Below, piece by piece: positions 53,511 through 62,065 of a stretch of 64,000 bases of DNA (within the stretch, counting starts at the first letter, position 1; the number at the start of each line of letters is the position of its first letter). The notes below the pieces were generated by a model. It saw only the letters and a list, made by a program, of their open reading frames with translations, was not told where the DNA came from and made no database searches. The stretch is from Mycobacterium sp. 3519A (GTDB lineage: Bacteria > Actinomycetota > Actinomycetes > Mycobacteriales > Mycobacteriaceae): positions 1,780,015 through 1,844,014 of the forward strand of contig NZ_OESG01000014.1 of NCBI RefSeq assembly GCF_900240945.1, in the 5' to 3' direction. Both the position numbers and the translations under genes were made by a program.

Positions 53511-54726
53511 GTACGCTGGCCTGTCGCGGGATCAGCTCGCGACGCTGGTGCCGGAGCTCCTGCTGATCGGGCAGATGATCGACCGCTCCGGAATGGCGTG
53601 GTGCATCAGCAATTTCGGCCGTGAGGAGATGCTGCAGATCGCGATCGAGGAGTGGATGGGTGCCAGCCCCATCTACACCAGGCGGATGCAGCGGGCACTG
53701 CGCTACGAGGGTGACGATGTCATCACGATCTTCAAAGGCCTACAGCTCGACATCGGTGCGCCGCCGCAGTTCATGGATTTCCGCTACGCCGTGCACGACC
53801 GGTGGCACGGCGAGTTTCATCTCGATCATTGCGGGGCACTGCTGGACGTCGAGCCGATGGGCGAAGAGTACGTCCGCGGCATGTGCCACGACATCGAAGA
53901 CCCGACGTTCGACGCCACCGCGGTGGCCACCAACCGCCGGGCCCAGATCAGGCCGATCCACCGGCCGCCACGGGTGCCCGCCGACCGCCAACCACACTGC
54001 GCGTGGACGGTGATCATCGACGAGTCGTATCCGGAAGTCGACGACCACCCTGCGCTGGACGTCATCCGCAGAACCCGGGCTGCCGCAACCGAACTCGCCC
54101 CCATCGACGCCGGCGAACAGGGACAGAGTGACTACTCCGGTGATCTGGTCTCCGACTTCGACTTCGCGGCTTTCTCCAACTCCGCGCTCGTGCGGATGGC
54201 CGATGAGGTCGCGCTGCAGATGCACCTGCTGAACCTGTCATTCGTGCTCGCGGTCGGCAAGCGCGCGGGAACGAACACCGAACTGGCGAACGAGATCTGC
54301 ACCAAACAACTGATCGGATTGGCGGGTATCGCCGCCGAACGCATCCACCGCGCGCTCGGCCTGTCGAAGGACATCGACGGCGCGGTACGGATGCTGGAAC
54401 TGCACCCGGTGTTCAACCCGAGCGCCTACGTGTCCGCCGAGTTCGGCCCGGACACCGTGCACGTCCAGCGCTCACCTGCCCACGAAGACGGCACGTGGGT
54501 GTCGCTGATCAGCCCCGCCGAGGCCCGTCCGCTGCAGGCGGCGGTCGCGGCGGTCGACCCCCACCTCGACGTGGAGCTCGCAGGGACAGACACCGAATGG
54601 ACGGCTCGCGTGTTCGAAACCGACACCGCGGCAAAGGAACTACCGGAAGTATCCGTCGCGAAGGTCAGCGGCGGTGCGACGTTCGTGTTCGAACCGAGGA
54701 AGTCGCTACCGCTGACGGTGGTATAG
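53500..54726 (+). CDS. conserved hypothetical protein with His/Cys/Asp cluster
   Basis: A 408-residue cytosolic protein that I cannot assign. The striking segment is residues about 97-145: VHDRWHGEFHLDHCGALLDVEP, then RGMCHDIEDPTFDATA, then RAQIRPIHRPPR, with four His, two Cys and several Asp that could bind metal. The C-terminal half is helical and ends with beta segments. It overlaps the CMD-like gene by 11 nt and so probably works in the same pathway. Its 3' end overlaps the convergent TetR gene by 62 nt. Confidence 0.8.
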   Translation: MTSRYAGLSRDQLATLVPELLLIGQMIDRSGMAWCISNFGREEMLQIAIEEWMGASPIYTRRMQRALRYEGDDVITIFKGLQLDIGAPPQFMDFRYAVHDRWHGEFHLDHCGALLDVEPMGEEYVRGMCHDIEDPTFDATAVATNRRAQIRPIHRPPRVPADRQPHCAWTVIIDESYPEVDDHPALDVIRRTRAAATELAPIDAGEQGQSDYSGDLVSDFDFAAFSNSALVRMADEVALQMHLLNLSFVLAVGKRAGTNTELANEICTKQLIGLAGIAAERIHRALGLSKDIDGAVRMLELHPVFNPSAYVSAEFGPDTVHVQRSPAHEDGTWVSLISPAEARPLQAAVAAVDPHLDVELAGTDTEWTARVFETDTAAKELPEVSVAKVSGGATFVFEPRKSLPLTVV

Positions 54727-55306
54727 CCCCGCCCACCCAGCGCCTCAGGTAAGCCCGCAGTTGGTCGCCGCTGCGTGGCGGGCGGCCGGGATCGATCACG
54801 AACGACTGGATGATGCGCAGCAGATGCTCGGCGAGTTCGTCGAGATCGGCATCGGTGAACCCGAGGCCGGCCCAATCCACGTCGAACCGGCGCACCATCG
54901 AATGCGCGAAGTCCAACGCGACGTCGGACGTCACTTCCTCGGTGTGCCGACTGGGCCGACCGGGAACGATCAGCAGACCAAGATGTTTGTCTCGCGGTAA
55001 CCACTCCAGCGCGGTCGCGACGCCCTCGGCGACTGCCTCGGCCGGATCCGAGATGCCCTGCAGATGCGCGGCCAACCGGTCCAGGAAGCCGCTGGCGGCA
55101 TGTACAGCGGCGGCGACCAGCAGCGCGTCGGTGCTCGGGAAATACCGGTAGACGGTCTGCCGGGTGACGCCCAACGCGCGTGCGACGTCGGTGATGGAGA
55201 AGTCGGCGCCCTTGGCGTCGATCGCCTTGCCGGCGGCGTCGAGGATGCGGGCAATGGCCTCCTCATCCGTCGCGGGGGCCGAGCCCGACCAGCCATGGGT
55301 GCGCAC
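54665..55306 (-). CDS. TetR-family regulator
   Basis: A 213-residue TetR regulator with HTH FSITDVARALGVTRQTVYRYF near residues 36-56. The last about 20 residues (SAVATSSVRTRTSHRR) are antisense to the end of the convergent gene and look like an unstructured extension. It starts 9 nt after the P450 stop and is cotranscribed with it. A large inverted repeat upstream of the P450 is the likely operator. Confidence 0.9.
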   Translation of the reverse strand: MRTHGWSGSAPATDEEAIARILDAAGKAIDAKGADFSITDVARALGVTRQTVYRYFPSTDALLVAAAVHAASGFLDRLAAHLQGISDPAEAVAEGVATALEWLPRDKHLGLLIVPGRPSRHTEEVTSDVALDFAHSMVRRFDVDWAGLGFTDADLDELAEHLLRIIQSFVIDPGRPPRSGDQLRAYLRRWVGGAIPPSAVATSSVRTRTSHRR

Positions 55307-55315
55307 GGGCCGATG

Positions 55316-56545
55316 TTATCCGCGGTAGGAGACTTGCAGCTCCTTGACCCCGTTGATCCAGCCGGACCGAAGCCGTTGCGGTTCCCCCAGTTTGGCGATG
55401 TCCGGAACCTGACTGGCCAGCTCGTTGAAGATCAGCTTGATCTCCATGCGCGCCAGGTTGGCGCCGATGCAGTAGTGCGCGCCGTTGCCGCCGAAGCCGA
55501 GATGCGGGTTCGGGTCCCGCCGGATATCAAACCGGAACGGGTGCTCGAACACCTCCTCGTCGTAGTTGGCGGAGCTGTAGAAGAGGCCGACCCGCTGCCC
55601 CTCGCGAACGGTGACGCCACCGATCTCGGTGTCCGCCAACGCCGTCCGCTGGAAGCAGTGCACCGGCGTGGCCCAGCGCACGATCTCGTCGGCGGTGGTC
55701 TCCGGCCGCGCACGTTTGAACAACTCCCACTGGTCGGGATTCTCGAAGAATGCGTTCATACCGTGTGTCATCGCGTTGCGGGTGGTCTCGTTGCCCGCGA
55801 CGGCGAGCAGGATGACGAAGAACGCGAACTCGACGTCTTCGATGGCCTCCCCGTCAATGTCGGCCTGGACCAAGCGGGTGACGATGTCGTCTGCCGGGCA
55901 GCGCCGCCGCTCCTCGGCCATGTTGTAGGCGTAACCCATCAACTCGGCGTTGGCGGCGATGACGTCCGCCTCGAAGTCCGGGTCGTCGGTGTTCATGATC
56001 AGGTTGGTCCAGTGGAACAACTTCTCCCGGTCGGCCTCCGGCACGCCGAGCAGATCGGCGATCGCCAGCAACGGCAGGCCCATCGCGATGTCATCAACAA
56101 AGTTGCCGCTCTCCTTTTCCCTTGCGGCAGCGACGATTTCGCGGGCAGCCACGGTGAGCTTCTCCTCCAGCGTGGCGACGGCCCGCGGGGTGAACAGCCG
56201 CGACACGATCTTGCGTAGCCGAGTGTGCTCGGGCGCGTCGTGGTTGATCAGCAGCGCCTTGGTCAGCTCGAGTTGCTCGGGCGTGGAGCCTTCGGGCATC
56301 CGCATCACCACGCCCTTGCGATTGGTCGACCACAGTTCGCCGTTGCGCGAGATCTCCTTGATGTCGGCGTGCCTGCTGATCACCCAGTAGCCGCCGTCGT
56401 CGAAGATCGACTCCTTCTGCTCGTTCCACCACACCGGCGCGGTTTTGCGTAGCTGCGCGAACTCGGCGACGGGGATGCCCTTGAGCAGCACGTCGGGATC
56501 GGTGAAGTCGTACCCAGGGCCGAACGGGCATGTGGTCTGCGTCAT
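55316..56545 (-). CDS. cytochrome P450, CYP125/CYP142/CYP124-like group
   Basis: A 409-residue P450. Motifs are LAVAGNETTRNA in the I-helix near 250, ExxR written EIVRWATP and heme loop FGGNGAHYCIGANLARME near 355. The FCR-type segments (WATPVHCFQRTA, SANYDEEVF) resemble steroid or fatty-chain omega-hydroxylases. The start is ATG 56545 (MTQTTCPFG); ATG 56557 falls inside the inverted repeat. It forms an operon with the TetR gene. Confidence 0.9.
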   Translation of the reverse strand: MTQTTCPFGPGYDFTDPDVLLKGIPVAEFAQLRKTAPVWWNEQKESIFDDGGYWVISRHADIKEISRNGELWSTNRKGVVMRMPEGSTPEQLELTKALLINHDAPEHTRLRKIVSRLFTPRAVATLEEKLTVAAREIVAAAREKESGNFVDDIAMGLPLLAIADLLGVPEADREKLFHWTNLIMNTDDPDFEADVIAANAELMGYAYNMAEERRRCPADDIVTRLVQADIDGEAIEDVEFAFFVILLAVAGNETTRNAMTHGMNAFFENPDQWELFKRARPETTADEIVRWATPVHCFQRTALADTEIGGVTVREGQRVGLFYSSANYDEEVFEHPFRFDIRRDPNPHLGFGGNGAHYCIGANLARMEIKLIFNELASQVPDIAKLGEPQRLRSGWINGVKELQVSYRG

Positions 56546-56548
56546 AGC

Positions 56549-56580
56549 CTTGACCATACACCGCTATGTCAAGTGTATGG
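56549..56580. promoter_or_regulatory. nested inverted repeats in the P450/DDAH intergenic region
   Basis: CCATACAC (56554-56561) and GTGTATGG (56573-56580) are perfect 8-bp arms; CTTGAC (56549-56554) and GTCAAG (56568-56573) are a second, interleaved 6-bp pair. This is a strong operator-like signal at the start of the P450-TetR unit, upstream of the divergent DDAH gene. Confidence 0.5.
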
Positions 56581-56607
56581 CCGTGCGGCAACCGTACGAT
56601 CGGGACC

Positions 56608-57378
56608 GTGCATGCCAAGAAGGCGCTAGTGCGACGGCCCGGTCCGCGCCTGGCAGAAGGACTGCTGACCCACCTCGAGCGGTCGCCCGTCGACCAGGAC
56701 GTCGCGATGAAGCAGTGGGACGCCTATGTGCGGGCTTTCGTCGACGCCGGTTGGCGGTTGACCGAAGTCGAACCGGCGCCGGATTCCCCCGACAGCGTGT
56801 TCGTCGAGGACACCGTCGTCGTCTACGGGGACCTCGCCGTGATCGCGCGGTCGGGCGCCGCCGAGCGGCGCTCCGAGACCGCGGGCACCGAGAAGGTCAT
56901 CGCTGAATTGGGTTACCGCATCGCGCGTATCGAGGCGCCCGGCGTGCTCGACGGCGGAGACGTCCTGAAGCACGGCGGCACGGTGTACGTCGGGCAGTCC
57001 GGGCGCACGAACGCCGAGGGAATCCGGCAGCTCGCCGAACACCTGGCGCCGTACGGCGCGAACGTGATCACAGTGCCGTTGACCAAGGCGCTGCACCTCA
57101 AATCGGCGGTGACCGCGCTGCCGGACGGCACGATCATCGGCTACGAACCGGTGGTCGACGATCCATCGGTGTTCCCGGCGTTCCTCGCGGTGCCCGAGGA
57201 GCCGGGCGCACACGTGGTGCTGCTCGGCGACCGGAAGCTGCTGATGTCGTCGGCCGCGCCCAAAACCGCTGACCTGCTGCGGGCGCGCGGCTACGAACCG
57301 GTGCTTGTCGACATCGGTGAGTTCGAAAAGCTCGAGGGCTGTGTCACGTGTCTATCGGTCCGGCTGCGCGGCATCTGA
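56608..57378 (+). CDS. N(omega),N(omega)-dimethylarginine dimethylaminohydrolase (DDAH)
   Basis: A 256-residue amidinotransferase-fold hydrolase that cleaves methylated arginine to citrulline and methylamines. Catalytic residues fit: Cys in EGCVTCLSVRLR near 249, His in ALHLKSAV near 157 and acidic FVEDTVV near 66-70. The start is GTG 56608 (VHAKKALVRRP). It is divergent from the P450 and convergent with the acetamidase/formamidase gene. With the nearby importer it suggests use of methylarginines or other guanidines as a nitrogen source. Confidence 0.9.
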   Translation: MHAKKALVRRPGPRLAEGLLTHLERSPVDQDVAMKQWDAYVRAFVDAGWRLTEVEPAPDSPDSVFVEDTVVVYGDLAVIARSGAAERRSETAGTEKVIAELGYRIARIEAPGVLDGGDVLKHGGTVYVGQSGRTNAEGIRQLAEHLAPYGANVITVPLTKALHLKSAVTALPDGTIIGYEPVVDDPSVFPAFLAVPEEPGAHVVLLGDRKLLMSSAAPKTADLLRARGYEPVLVDIGEFEKLEGCVTCLSVRLRGI

Positions 57379-57385
57379 CACCGGC

Positions 57386-58480
57386 TCAGAACCAGGCCGC
57401 GAAGTCGCGTTTGGCGATCATGCAGTGCACACCTTTGACCGCGTCGACCACCTGGCTGACCTCGAAATCGGCGGCGGCGGAAAGATAGGCCAGGACAACG
57501 GGTTCGGGGATATCGAAGCGCTGACGCAGCAACGCCACCGCGTTTCGTACGGCCTTGCGCATCGCTTCGTCGAGGTCGACGTCCATCCCGGTGGGGATCC
57601 AGTGCGAGGACGTTTCGATCATCGGTGAGGTCAACGGGCCGATCGCGTGCGTGCGCTCGTCGCCGCGCAGCACGGTCAACCGCAGCGTGGCGCGCAGCGG
57701 CGCCTCCAGCGCCGTCAGCGCCACCTCACCGTTGCCCTGGGCGAAATGCGGGTCGCCGACGTAGAACGACGCCCCGTCCACTTGCACCGGCAGGAACACG
57801 GTCGAGCCTGCCACCGCGTGTTTGACGTCCATGTTGCCGCCGTGGTCACCGGGCGGCACCGACGGCACCCGATCACCGGTGTTGCGCGCCACCCCCATCA
57901 GACCGAGGAACGGGGCCAGTGGAAACTGCAGGAACCGTTGCGCGACAGCGATTCTGCCGACGCTGCCGGACGGGTCGACCTCACAGAAGTGGCTGAACAT
58001 CATGCCCTCGGCGGGCAGCTCGTCGGGCAGCGCGCCGAAACCGTGCCGCATGCTGATGAAACCGTACGGGGCGCGTTGCGTCAGTTCCACCACGTCGATG
58101 CGCAGGACGTCGCCGGCCCTGGCCTGATTCACCGCGATCGGCCCGGTCACCACGTGCGGCCCGTCGTCGATGTCGTGGCTGGGGCCGGTCTCGGCGATGG
58201 CGATCATGTCGTCGAGCACCTCGTCCTCGCGGACCCCGAATTCGGCGAGGAAGCGGACCGGATCGCGGCCCTGATCCTCGAGAATCCCTTCGTGGCTGAC
58301 GGTGTCGATGGTGATGGTGTCGCCGCTGTCGAGCTCGACGACCGGTGCGGTGGCCGCATTCGGCAGCCAGCCCCACTGCACCTCGTCGGGCCGCGACGGC
58401 AGGTAGTGCCTGCCGGTCACGGGCCCCGACCCGGACTGAAGAACGGTGCGGGCCGGGCTGATTGATGAGACGGGTGGCAT
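57386..58480 (-). CDS. acetamidase/formamidase family protein
   Basis: A 364-residue FmdA/AmdA-family amidase that hydrolyses formamide, acetamide or similar short amides. Family segments are DSGDTITIDTVSHEG, then VDPSGSVGRIA, then PPGDHGGNMDVKH near 225, and VGDPHFAQGNGEV near 255, which holds metal-binding residues. It is the last gene of the importer operon (15 nt after the ABC gene), pointing to uptake and breakdown of an amide-type nitrogen source. Confidence 0.93.
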   Translation of the reverse strand: MPPVSSISPARTVLQSGSGPVTGRHYLPSRPDEVQWGWLPNAATAPVVELDSGDTITIDTVSHEGILEDQGRDPVRFLAEFGVREDEVLDDMIAIAETGPSHDIDDGPHVVTGPIAVNQARAGDVLRIDVVELTQRAPYGFISMRHGFGALPDELPAEGMMFSHFCEVDPSGSVGRIAVAQRFLQFPLAPFLGLMGVARNTGDRVPSVPPGDHGGNMDVKHAVAGSTVFLPVQVDGASFYVGDPHFAQGNGEVALTALEAPLRATLRLTVLRGDERTHAIGPLTSPMIETSSHWIPTGMDVDLDEAMRKAVRNAVALLRQRFDIPEPVVLAYLSAAADFEVSQVVDAVKGVHCMIAKRDFAAWF

Positions 58481-58495
58481 TGGTGGACTCCTCGT

Positions 58496-60043
58496 CTAGA
58501 CTTCCGCCGCGCGCATCGCGGTCATGAAGCGCCGGGTGATTTCGTGTGTGGGTGCGCCGATGACCTCGGCGGCCGGTCCTTGTTCGACGATGTTGCCGTT
58601 GGCCATGAACACCACGCGGTCGGCGATCTCGTTGGCGAAGCCGAGCTGGTGGGTGGCGATCAACATCGTCAGGCCCTGCTGGTGGGCCAACCCCCGGATG
58701 ACGTCGAGCACACCGGCGATCAGCTCGGGATCCAATGCGCTGGTCGGCTCGTCGAGCAGCAGCACCCGCGGGCTCAGCGCCAACGCCCGCGCGATGCCGA
58801 CCCGTTGCTGCTGACCGCCGGAGAGTTGACGCGGCAGCGCGCTGGCGCGTTGTGCCATACCGACTTTCGCCAGTAGCGCCTCTGCGGTGGCCTCCGCCTC
58901 GAGTTTGGCGGTGCCGGTCCAGTTCAGCGGCCCGGCGACGTTCATCCGCGCCGAGAGGTGACTGAACAGATTGAAGTGCTGGAATACCATCCCGATACCG
59001 AGCTGCTGGCGTTGTTCGGCCGCCTGGCGCACCGAAAGGCGTCGGCCGCGTTCGTCGTATCCGATCCGGGCGCCGGCCACCGTGATGGTCCCCGCGTCGA
59101 TCTCCTCGAGCCCGTTGATCATCCGCAGCAGCGTGCTCTTGCCGGAGCCGCTCGGCCCGAGCAGTGCCACCACCTCACCGGAGCGGATGCTCAGGTCGAC
59201 GCCGTCGAAGATGGTGTGCTCGCCGTAGGCCTTGGCCACGCCGGTCAGTTGGATCAACTCGGCGCCGATGGTGCGCGGCGCGAGGGCGTCCAGATCCAGC
59301 GGCGGCGGGGGTGGGGTGTCATCGGGTGGCGCGCTCGGCGCGGATTGGCTGCGCGGCAGCGGCACCATGCGCGACAGCACCGAACGCTTGCGGCCGCGGT
59401 CGAGGTTGAGCGCATCCTCGAGCAGCAACTGGATCACGGTCAGCGCGCCGGTCAGCGCCAGGTACATCACGCCGGTGGCGAAGTAGATGGAGAAGTAGTC
59501 GAACGTCGCCGACGTCAGTTGCTGTGTGCGCAGGGTCAATTCGGGCACCGCGATGATCGAGGCCAGCGCTGAGTTCTTCATCGTGGCGACGGCCTCGTTA
59601 CCGAGCGCGGGCACCGACATGCGGGTGACCTGCGGCACGACGATGCGCAGCGCCACCACTCTGGGCACCAGCCCGAGCGCCCTGGCCGCGGCCAACTGGC
59701 CGGGGTCAACGGCGCGCACGCCGGACCGGAAGATCTCGGCGAAGAACGCCGCTTCGTTCATCGCAAGCGCCACCGACGCGGCCATCAACGGCGGGAACGA
59801 GATCCCGGCGTGGGGCAGCGCGGTGAACACGAAAACCATCTGCAGGATCAGCGGTGTGCCGCGGTAGATGACGACGTAGGTGCGGGCCAGCACGCTCAGC
59901 GGTTTGAAGCGGGTCAACTGGGCCAGGGCGAGCACCAGGCCCAGCAGCAGACCCCCGGCGAAGCCGTACAGGGTCAGCTGCAGGGTGAAGACGATGCCAT
60001 CGAGCAGCCAGCCGGTGGTCAGGTAGTGGGTGAACTTGTCCAT
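58496..60043 (-). CDS. fused amino-acid ABC transporter permease-ATPase
   Basis: A 515-residue natural fusion of a HisM-type permease and its ATPase. Residues about 1-220 hold five transmembrane helices with the EAA loop (GLVPRVVALRIVVPQ). A Pro-rich linker spans about 225-250. Residues about 260-515 are a polar amino acid ATPase with Walker A GPSGSGKST, Q-loop, signature LSGGQQQR, Walker B LLLDEPTSALD and H-loop ATHQ. The ATG overlaps the binding-protein stop (TGATG). Confidence 0.95.
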   Translation of the reverse strand: MDKFTHYLTTGWLLDGIVFTLQLTLYGFAGGLLLGLVLALAQLTRFKPLSVLARTYVVIYRGTPLILQMVFVFTALPHAGISFPPLMAASVALAMNEAAFFAEIFRSGVRAVDPGQLAAARALGLVPRVVALRIVVPQVTRMSVPALGNEAVATMKNSALASIIAVPELTLRTQQLTSATFDYFSIYFATGVMYLALTGALTVIQLLLEDALNLDRGRKRSVLSRMVPLPRSQSAPSAPPDDTPPPPPLDLDALAPRTIGAELIQLTGVAKAYGEHTIFDGVDLSIRSGEVVALLGPSGSGKSTLLRMINGLEEIDAGTITVAGARIGYDERGRRLSVRQAAEQRQQLGIGMVFQHFNLFSHLSARMNVAGPLNWTGTAKLEAEATAEALLAKVGMAQRASALPRQLSGGQQQRVGIARALALSPRVLLLDEPTSALDPELIAGVLDVIRGLAHQQGLTMLIATHQLGFANEIADRVVFMANGNIVEQGPAAEVIGAPTHEITRRFMTAMRAAEV

Positions 60044-60960
60044 CAGTCGGCGCTGAGCACGGTCGGCTGGGCGACCGCGTTCTCATCGAGCTTCCACTTG
60101 GTCGCGAGTTTGCCTTGCAGACCGGTCGACTGGATCTCGTTCAGCGCGCCGATGACGGCGTCGCGCAGGTCGTGATCGCCCCGGGGCACACCGATTCCGA
60201 TCGTGTAGTCCAGCATCACCGTGTCGGCGGACGCCAGATCGTTGGGGTGTTCGGCGATGTAGCGCTTCACGGTGTTGATGTCGTTCATGTAGGAGTCGGC
60301 GCGGCCGGCCAGGATGGCCTGCACGCAGTCGGAGCTGTTGTCGAACAGGCTGGTGGTGGGGGCGGGCTTGCCTTGGGCCTGGCATTTGGGTCCGACCGCT
60401 TCGACCAGCGGCACCTCGACGTAGCCCTTGTTCAGCGCCACGGTGAGGCCACACAGCGAGGTGTCGATGCCGGTGATCTTCTTCGGGTTGCCGTTCTTGA
60501 CCAGGATGCCGTCGAAAACCTTTGAGTAGCTTACGAAGTCGACGCCGCCCTGGGCACGTTCCTTGGTTGCGTACAGGTTCGACAGGATCCAGTCGGCGCG
60601 CCCGCTGGCCACGGTCGGGACCAGTTCGGAGAAACCGACCGGCACGTAGCTCACCGAGAACCCGAGGCAGGCGCCGATCGCGTTGCCAAGGTCGATGTCG
60701 AAGCCCTGGTACTTGCTCGGGTCGGTGGGGTCGACGGTCTCATAGCCGGGGGTGTACGGGTTGATCGCGTTGCGCATGGTCTTACCGGCCAGGCCCGGGT
60801 GGTCTTGGCGCAGCGTGGTGCAGGCCGGTGAGCTCGCGACGTCGGCGTACTCACCGCTGGCGGCCGCCGGCTGCGCCTTGTCGCTGTCGGTGGAACAGCC
60901 GGCCAAAGCCGCGGCGGCGCAGAGTGCGGCGGCCAACGTCCGCACGACTCGAGGTGTCAT
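60043..60960 (-). CDS. ABC importer substrate-binding lipoprotein
   Basis: A 305-residue family 3 solute-binding protein. A lipoprotein signal ends in LAGC (Cys about 21), followed by two lobes (YQGFDIDLGNAIGACL, then GRADWILSNLYATKERA). It captures a polar amino acid or related cation for the permease-ATPase. The ATG at 60960 follows AGGAGGG. Ligand cannot be read by eye; the nearby DDAH and amidase favour an arginine-like or amide substrate. Confidence 0.93.
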   Translation of the reverse strand: MTPRVVRTLAAALCAAAALAGCSTDSDKAQPAAASGEYADVASSPACTTLRQDHPGLAGKTMRNAINPYTPGYETVDPTDPSKYQGFDIDLGNAIGACLGFSVSYVPVGFSELVPTVASGRADWILSNLYATKERAQGGVDFVSYSKVFDGILVKNGNPKKITGIDTSLCGLTVALNKGYVEVPLVEAVGPKCQAQGKPAPTTSLFDNSSDCVQAILAGRADSYMNDINTVKRYIAEHPNDLASADTVMLDYTIGIGVPRGDHDLRDAVIGALNEIQSTGLQGKLATKWKLDENAVAQPTVLSAD

Positions 60961-60987
60961 GGTCCCGATCCCTCCTAATTGGCCGGA

Positions 60988-60998
60988 TGGTCCGACCA
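60988..60998. promoter_or_regulatory. candidate GntR/FadR-type operator 1
   Basis: TGGTC-C-GACCA is a perfect palindrome of the FadR-family form TGGT-N3-ACCA. It lies 28 nt upstream of the binding-protein start in the importer/GntR intergenic region. Confidence 0.6.
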
Positions 60999-61052
60999 AG
61001 TGACTCCGCGTACGTTAAGCCGCCGCCGCGCATTGCGACAGGTGAGATGGGG

Positions 61053-61062
61053 TGGTTTACCA
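61053..61062. promoter_or_regulatory. candidate GntR-type operator 2
   Basis: TGGT-TT-ACCA is a perfect palindrome with one base less spacing than the FadR consensus. It lies 79 nt upstream of the GntR start. It may be a second, weaker site. Confidence 0.35.
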
Positions 61063-61140
61063 ACGTTTTACACCGGTGGCGTTGCCGTTTACATAGCGTC
61101 ATCGACGCGACTCGCGAGGTGCCTGCCCTATGATGTGCCG

Positions 61141-61857
61141 ATGGCCCAGCTGCCGGTACCGCGTCGCCACCAGAACATCTCGGTGGTGCTGGCCGCGCAC
61201 TTCGAACGGCTGATCGCCACCAGTGAGTTGACCCCGGGTTCGCGGCTGCCGTCCGAGCGGGAGCTAGCGGAGAAGTTCGACGTATCGCGCTCGACGTTGC
61301 GGGAGGCCATGCACGAGCTCGAGGCCAAACGCCTCATCGAGCGCAGGCCGGGCCGTGGGACGACTGTGCTTGGTTTACAACGGAATTCGGGTGATCTTCG
61401 CAACCTGTCCGCCGAGGACGCGTCGGCGTCCTACGCCGCGGAACTGCGGGAGATCATCGAGCCGTCGATCGCGGCGTTGGCCGCCAGCCGGGCGACCGCC
61501 TCGAATCTGCTACAGCTCGGCGACGTGTTGGACCGGTCACACGAGAATGTGTTGCAGTCCGAGTCGCTTCGGTTGGACGTCGAGTTCCACACGCTACTGG
61601 CCCGTGCGGCGCAGAACCCACTGCTGGAGTCGCTGCAGGCGATGACCGGCGACTGGACCCACGACGTGCGGCAGCATTCACACGCCACCAGGGCGGGCCG
61701 GCGCATCTCGACACGCGGGCATCGCCGCATCTACGAAGCCGTCCGCGACCACGATCCGGGGGCCGCGCAGGAGTCGATGATGGTGCACCTCGAAGAGGTC
61801 AAGGAGCTCATCGCCAAGGCGACCAAGCGACGGGGCGCCGCGCGCACCGGCGATTGA
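61141..61857 (+). CDS. GntR-family (FadR/FCD) transcriptional regulator
   Basis: A 238-residue regulator with an N-terminal winged helix (SRLPSERELAEKFDVSRSTL near residues 37-56) and a C-terminal FCD helical domain at about 95-225. FCD metal ligands are suggested by ELREIIEPS, DVEFHTLL and GHRRIYEA. It probably binds an organic acid or amino acid and represses the divergent importer. The symporter genes follow after a 208-nt leader. Confidence 0.9.
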   Translation: MAQLPVPRRHQNISVVLAAHFERLIATSELTPGSRLPSERELAEKFDVSRSTLREAMHELEAKRLIERRPGRGTTVLGLQRNSGDLRNLSAEDASASYAAELREIIEPSIAALAASRATASNLLQLGDVLDRSHENVLQSESLRLDVEFHTLLARAAQNPLLESLQAMTGDWTHDVRQHSHATRAGRRISTRGHRRIYEAVRDHDPGAAQESMMVHLEEVKELIAKATKRRGAARTGD

Positions 61858-61900
61858 ATCCGGTCGGCGGAGTCGGCTTGAGGGAATGAGACGCCGGTAC

Positions 61901-61914
61901 CACACGCGAGTGTG
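61901..61914 (+). other. GNRA-loop hairpin in the symporter leader
   Basis: CACAC-GCGA-GTGTG forms a 5-bp stem with a GNRA tetraloop, a stable RNA element, in the region between gntR and the symporter gene. Confidence 0.4.
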
Positions 61915-61984
61915 CGTCCCCACTACTCGACTCAGCGTGATCCTAATACTCGCACGGGCTTCGTCGGCTTGACACCATCTACGT

Positions 61985-62028
61985 GCCCCGACGGCATGCA
62001 GTGCTGCGTGCCTCCGCACCGCCGGGGC
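61985..62028 (+). other. structured RNA element upstream of the symporter gene
   Basis: GCCCCGACGG (61985-61994) pairs with CCGCCGGGGC (62019-62028) with one mismatch. Inside it GCATGCA pairs with TGCGTGC. No T-tract follows, so it is not an ordinary terminator. It may be a leader element; I cannot match it to a known riboswitch. Confidence 0.4.
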
Positions 62029-62065
62029 TCGGTCGCACCGGCCGTTCTAGTGCCCAGGAGGCCCC

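Noticed and set aside
61858..62065. Guanidine (ykkC) riboswitch before the symporter
   Set aside because: The context is tempting, but I cannot see the conserved ykkC core sequences, so only a structured leader is reported.
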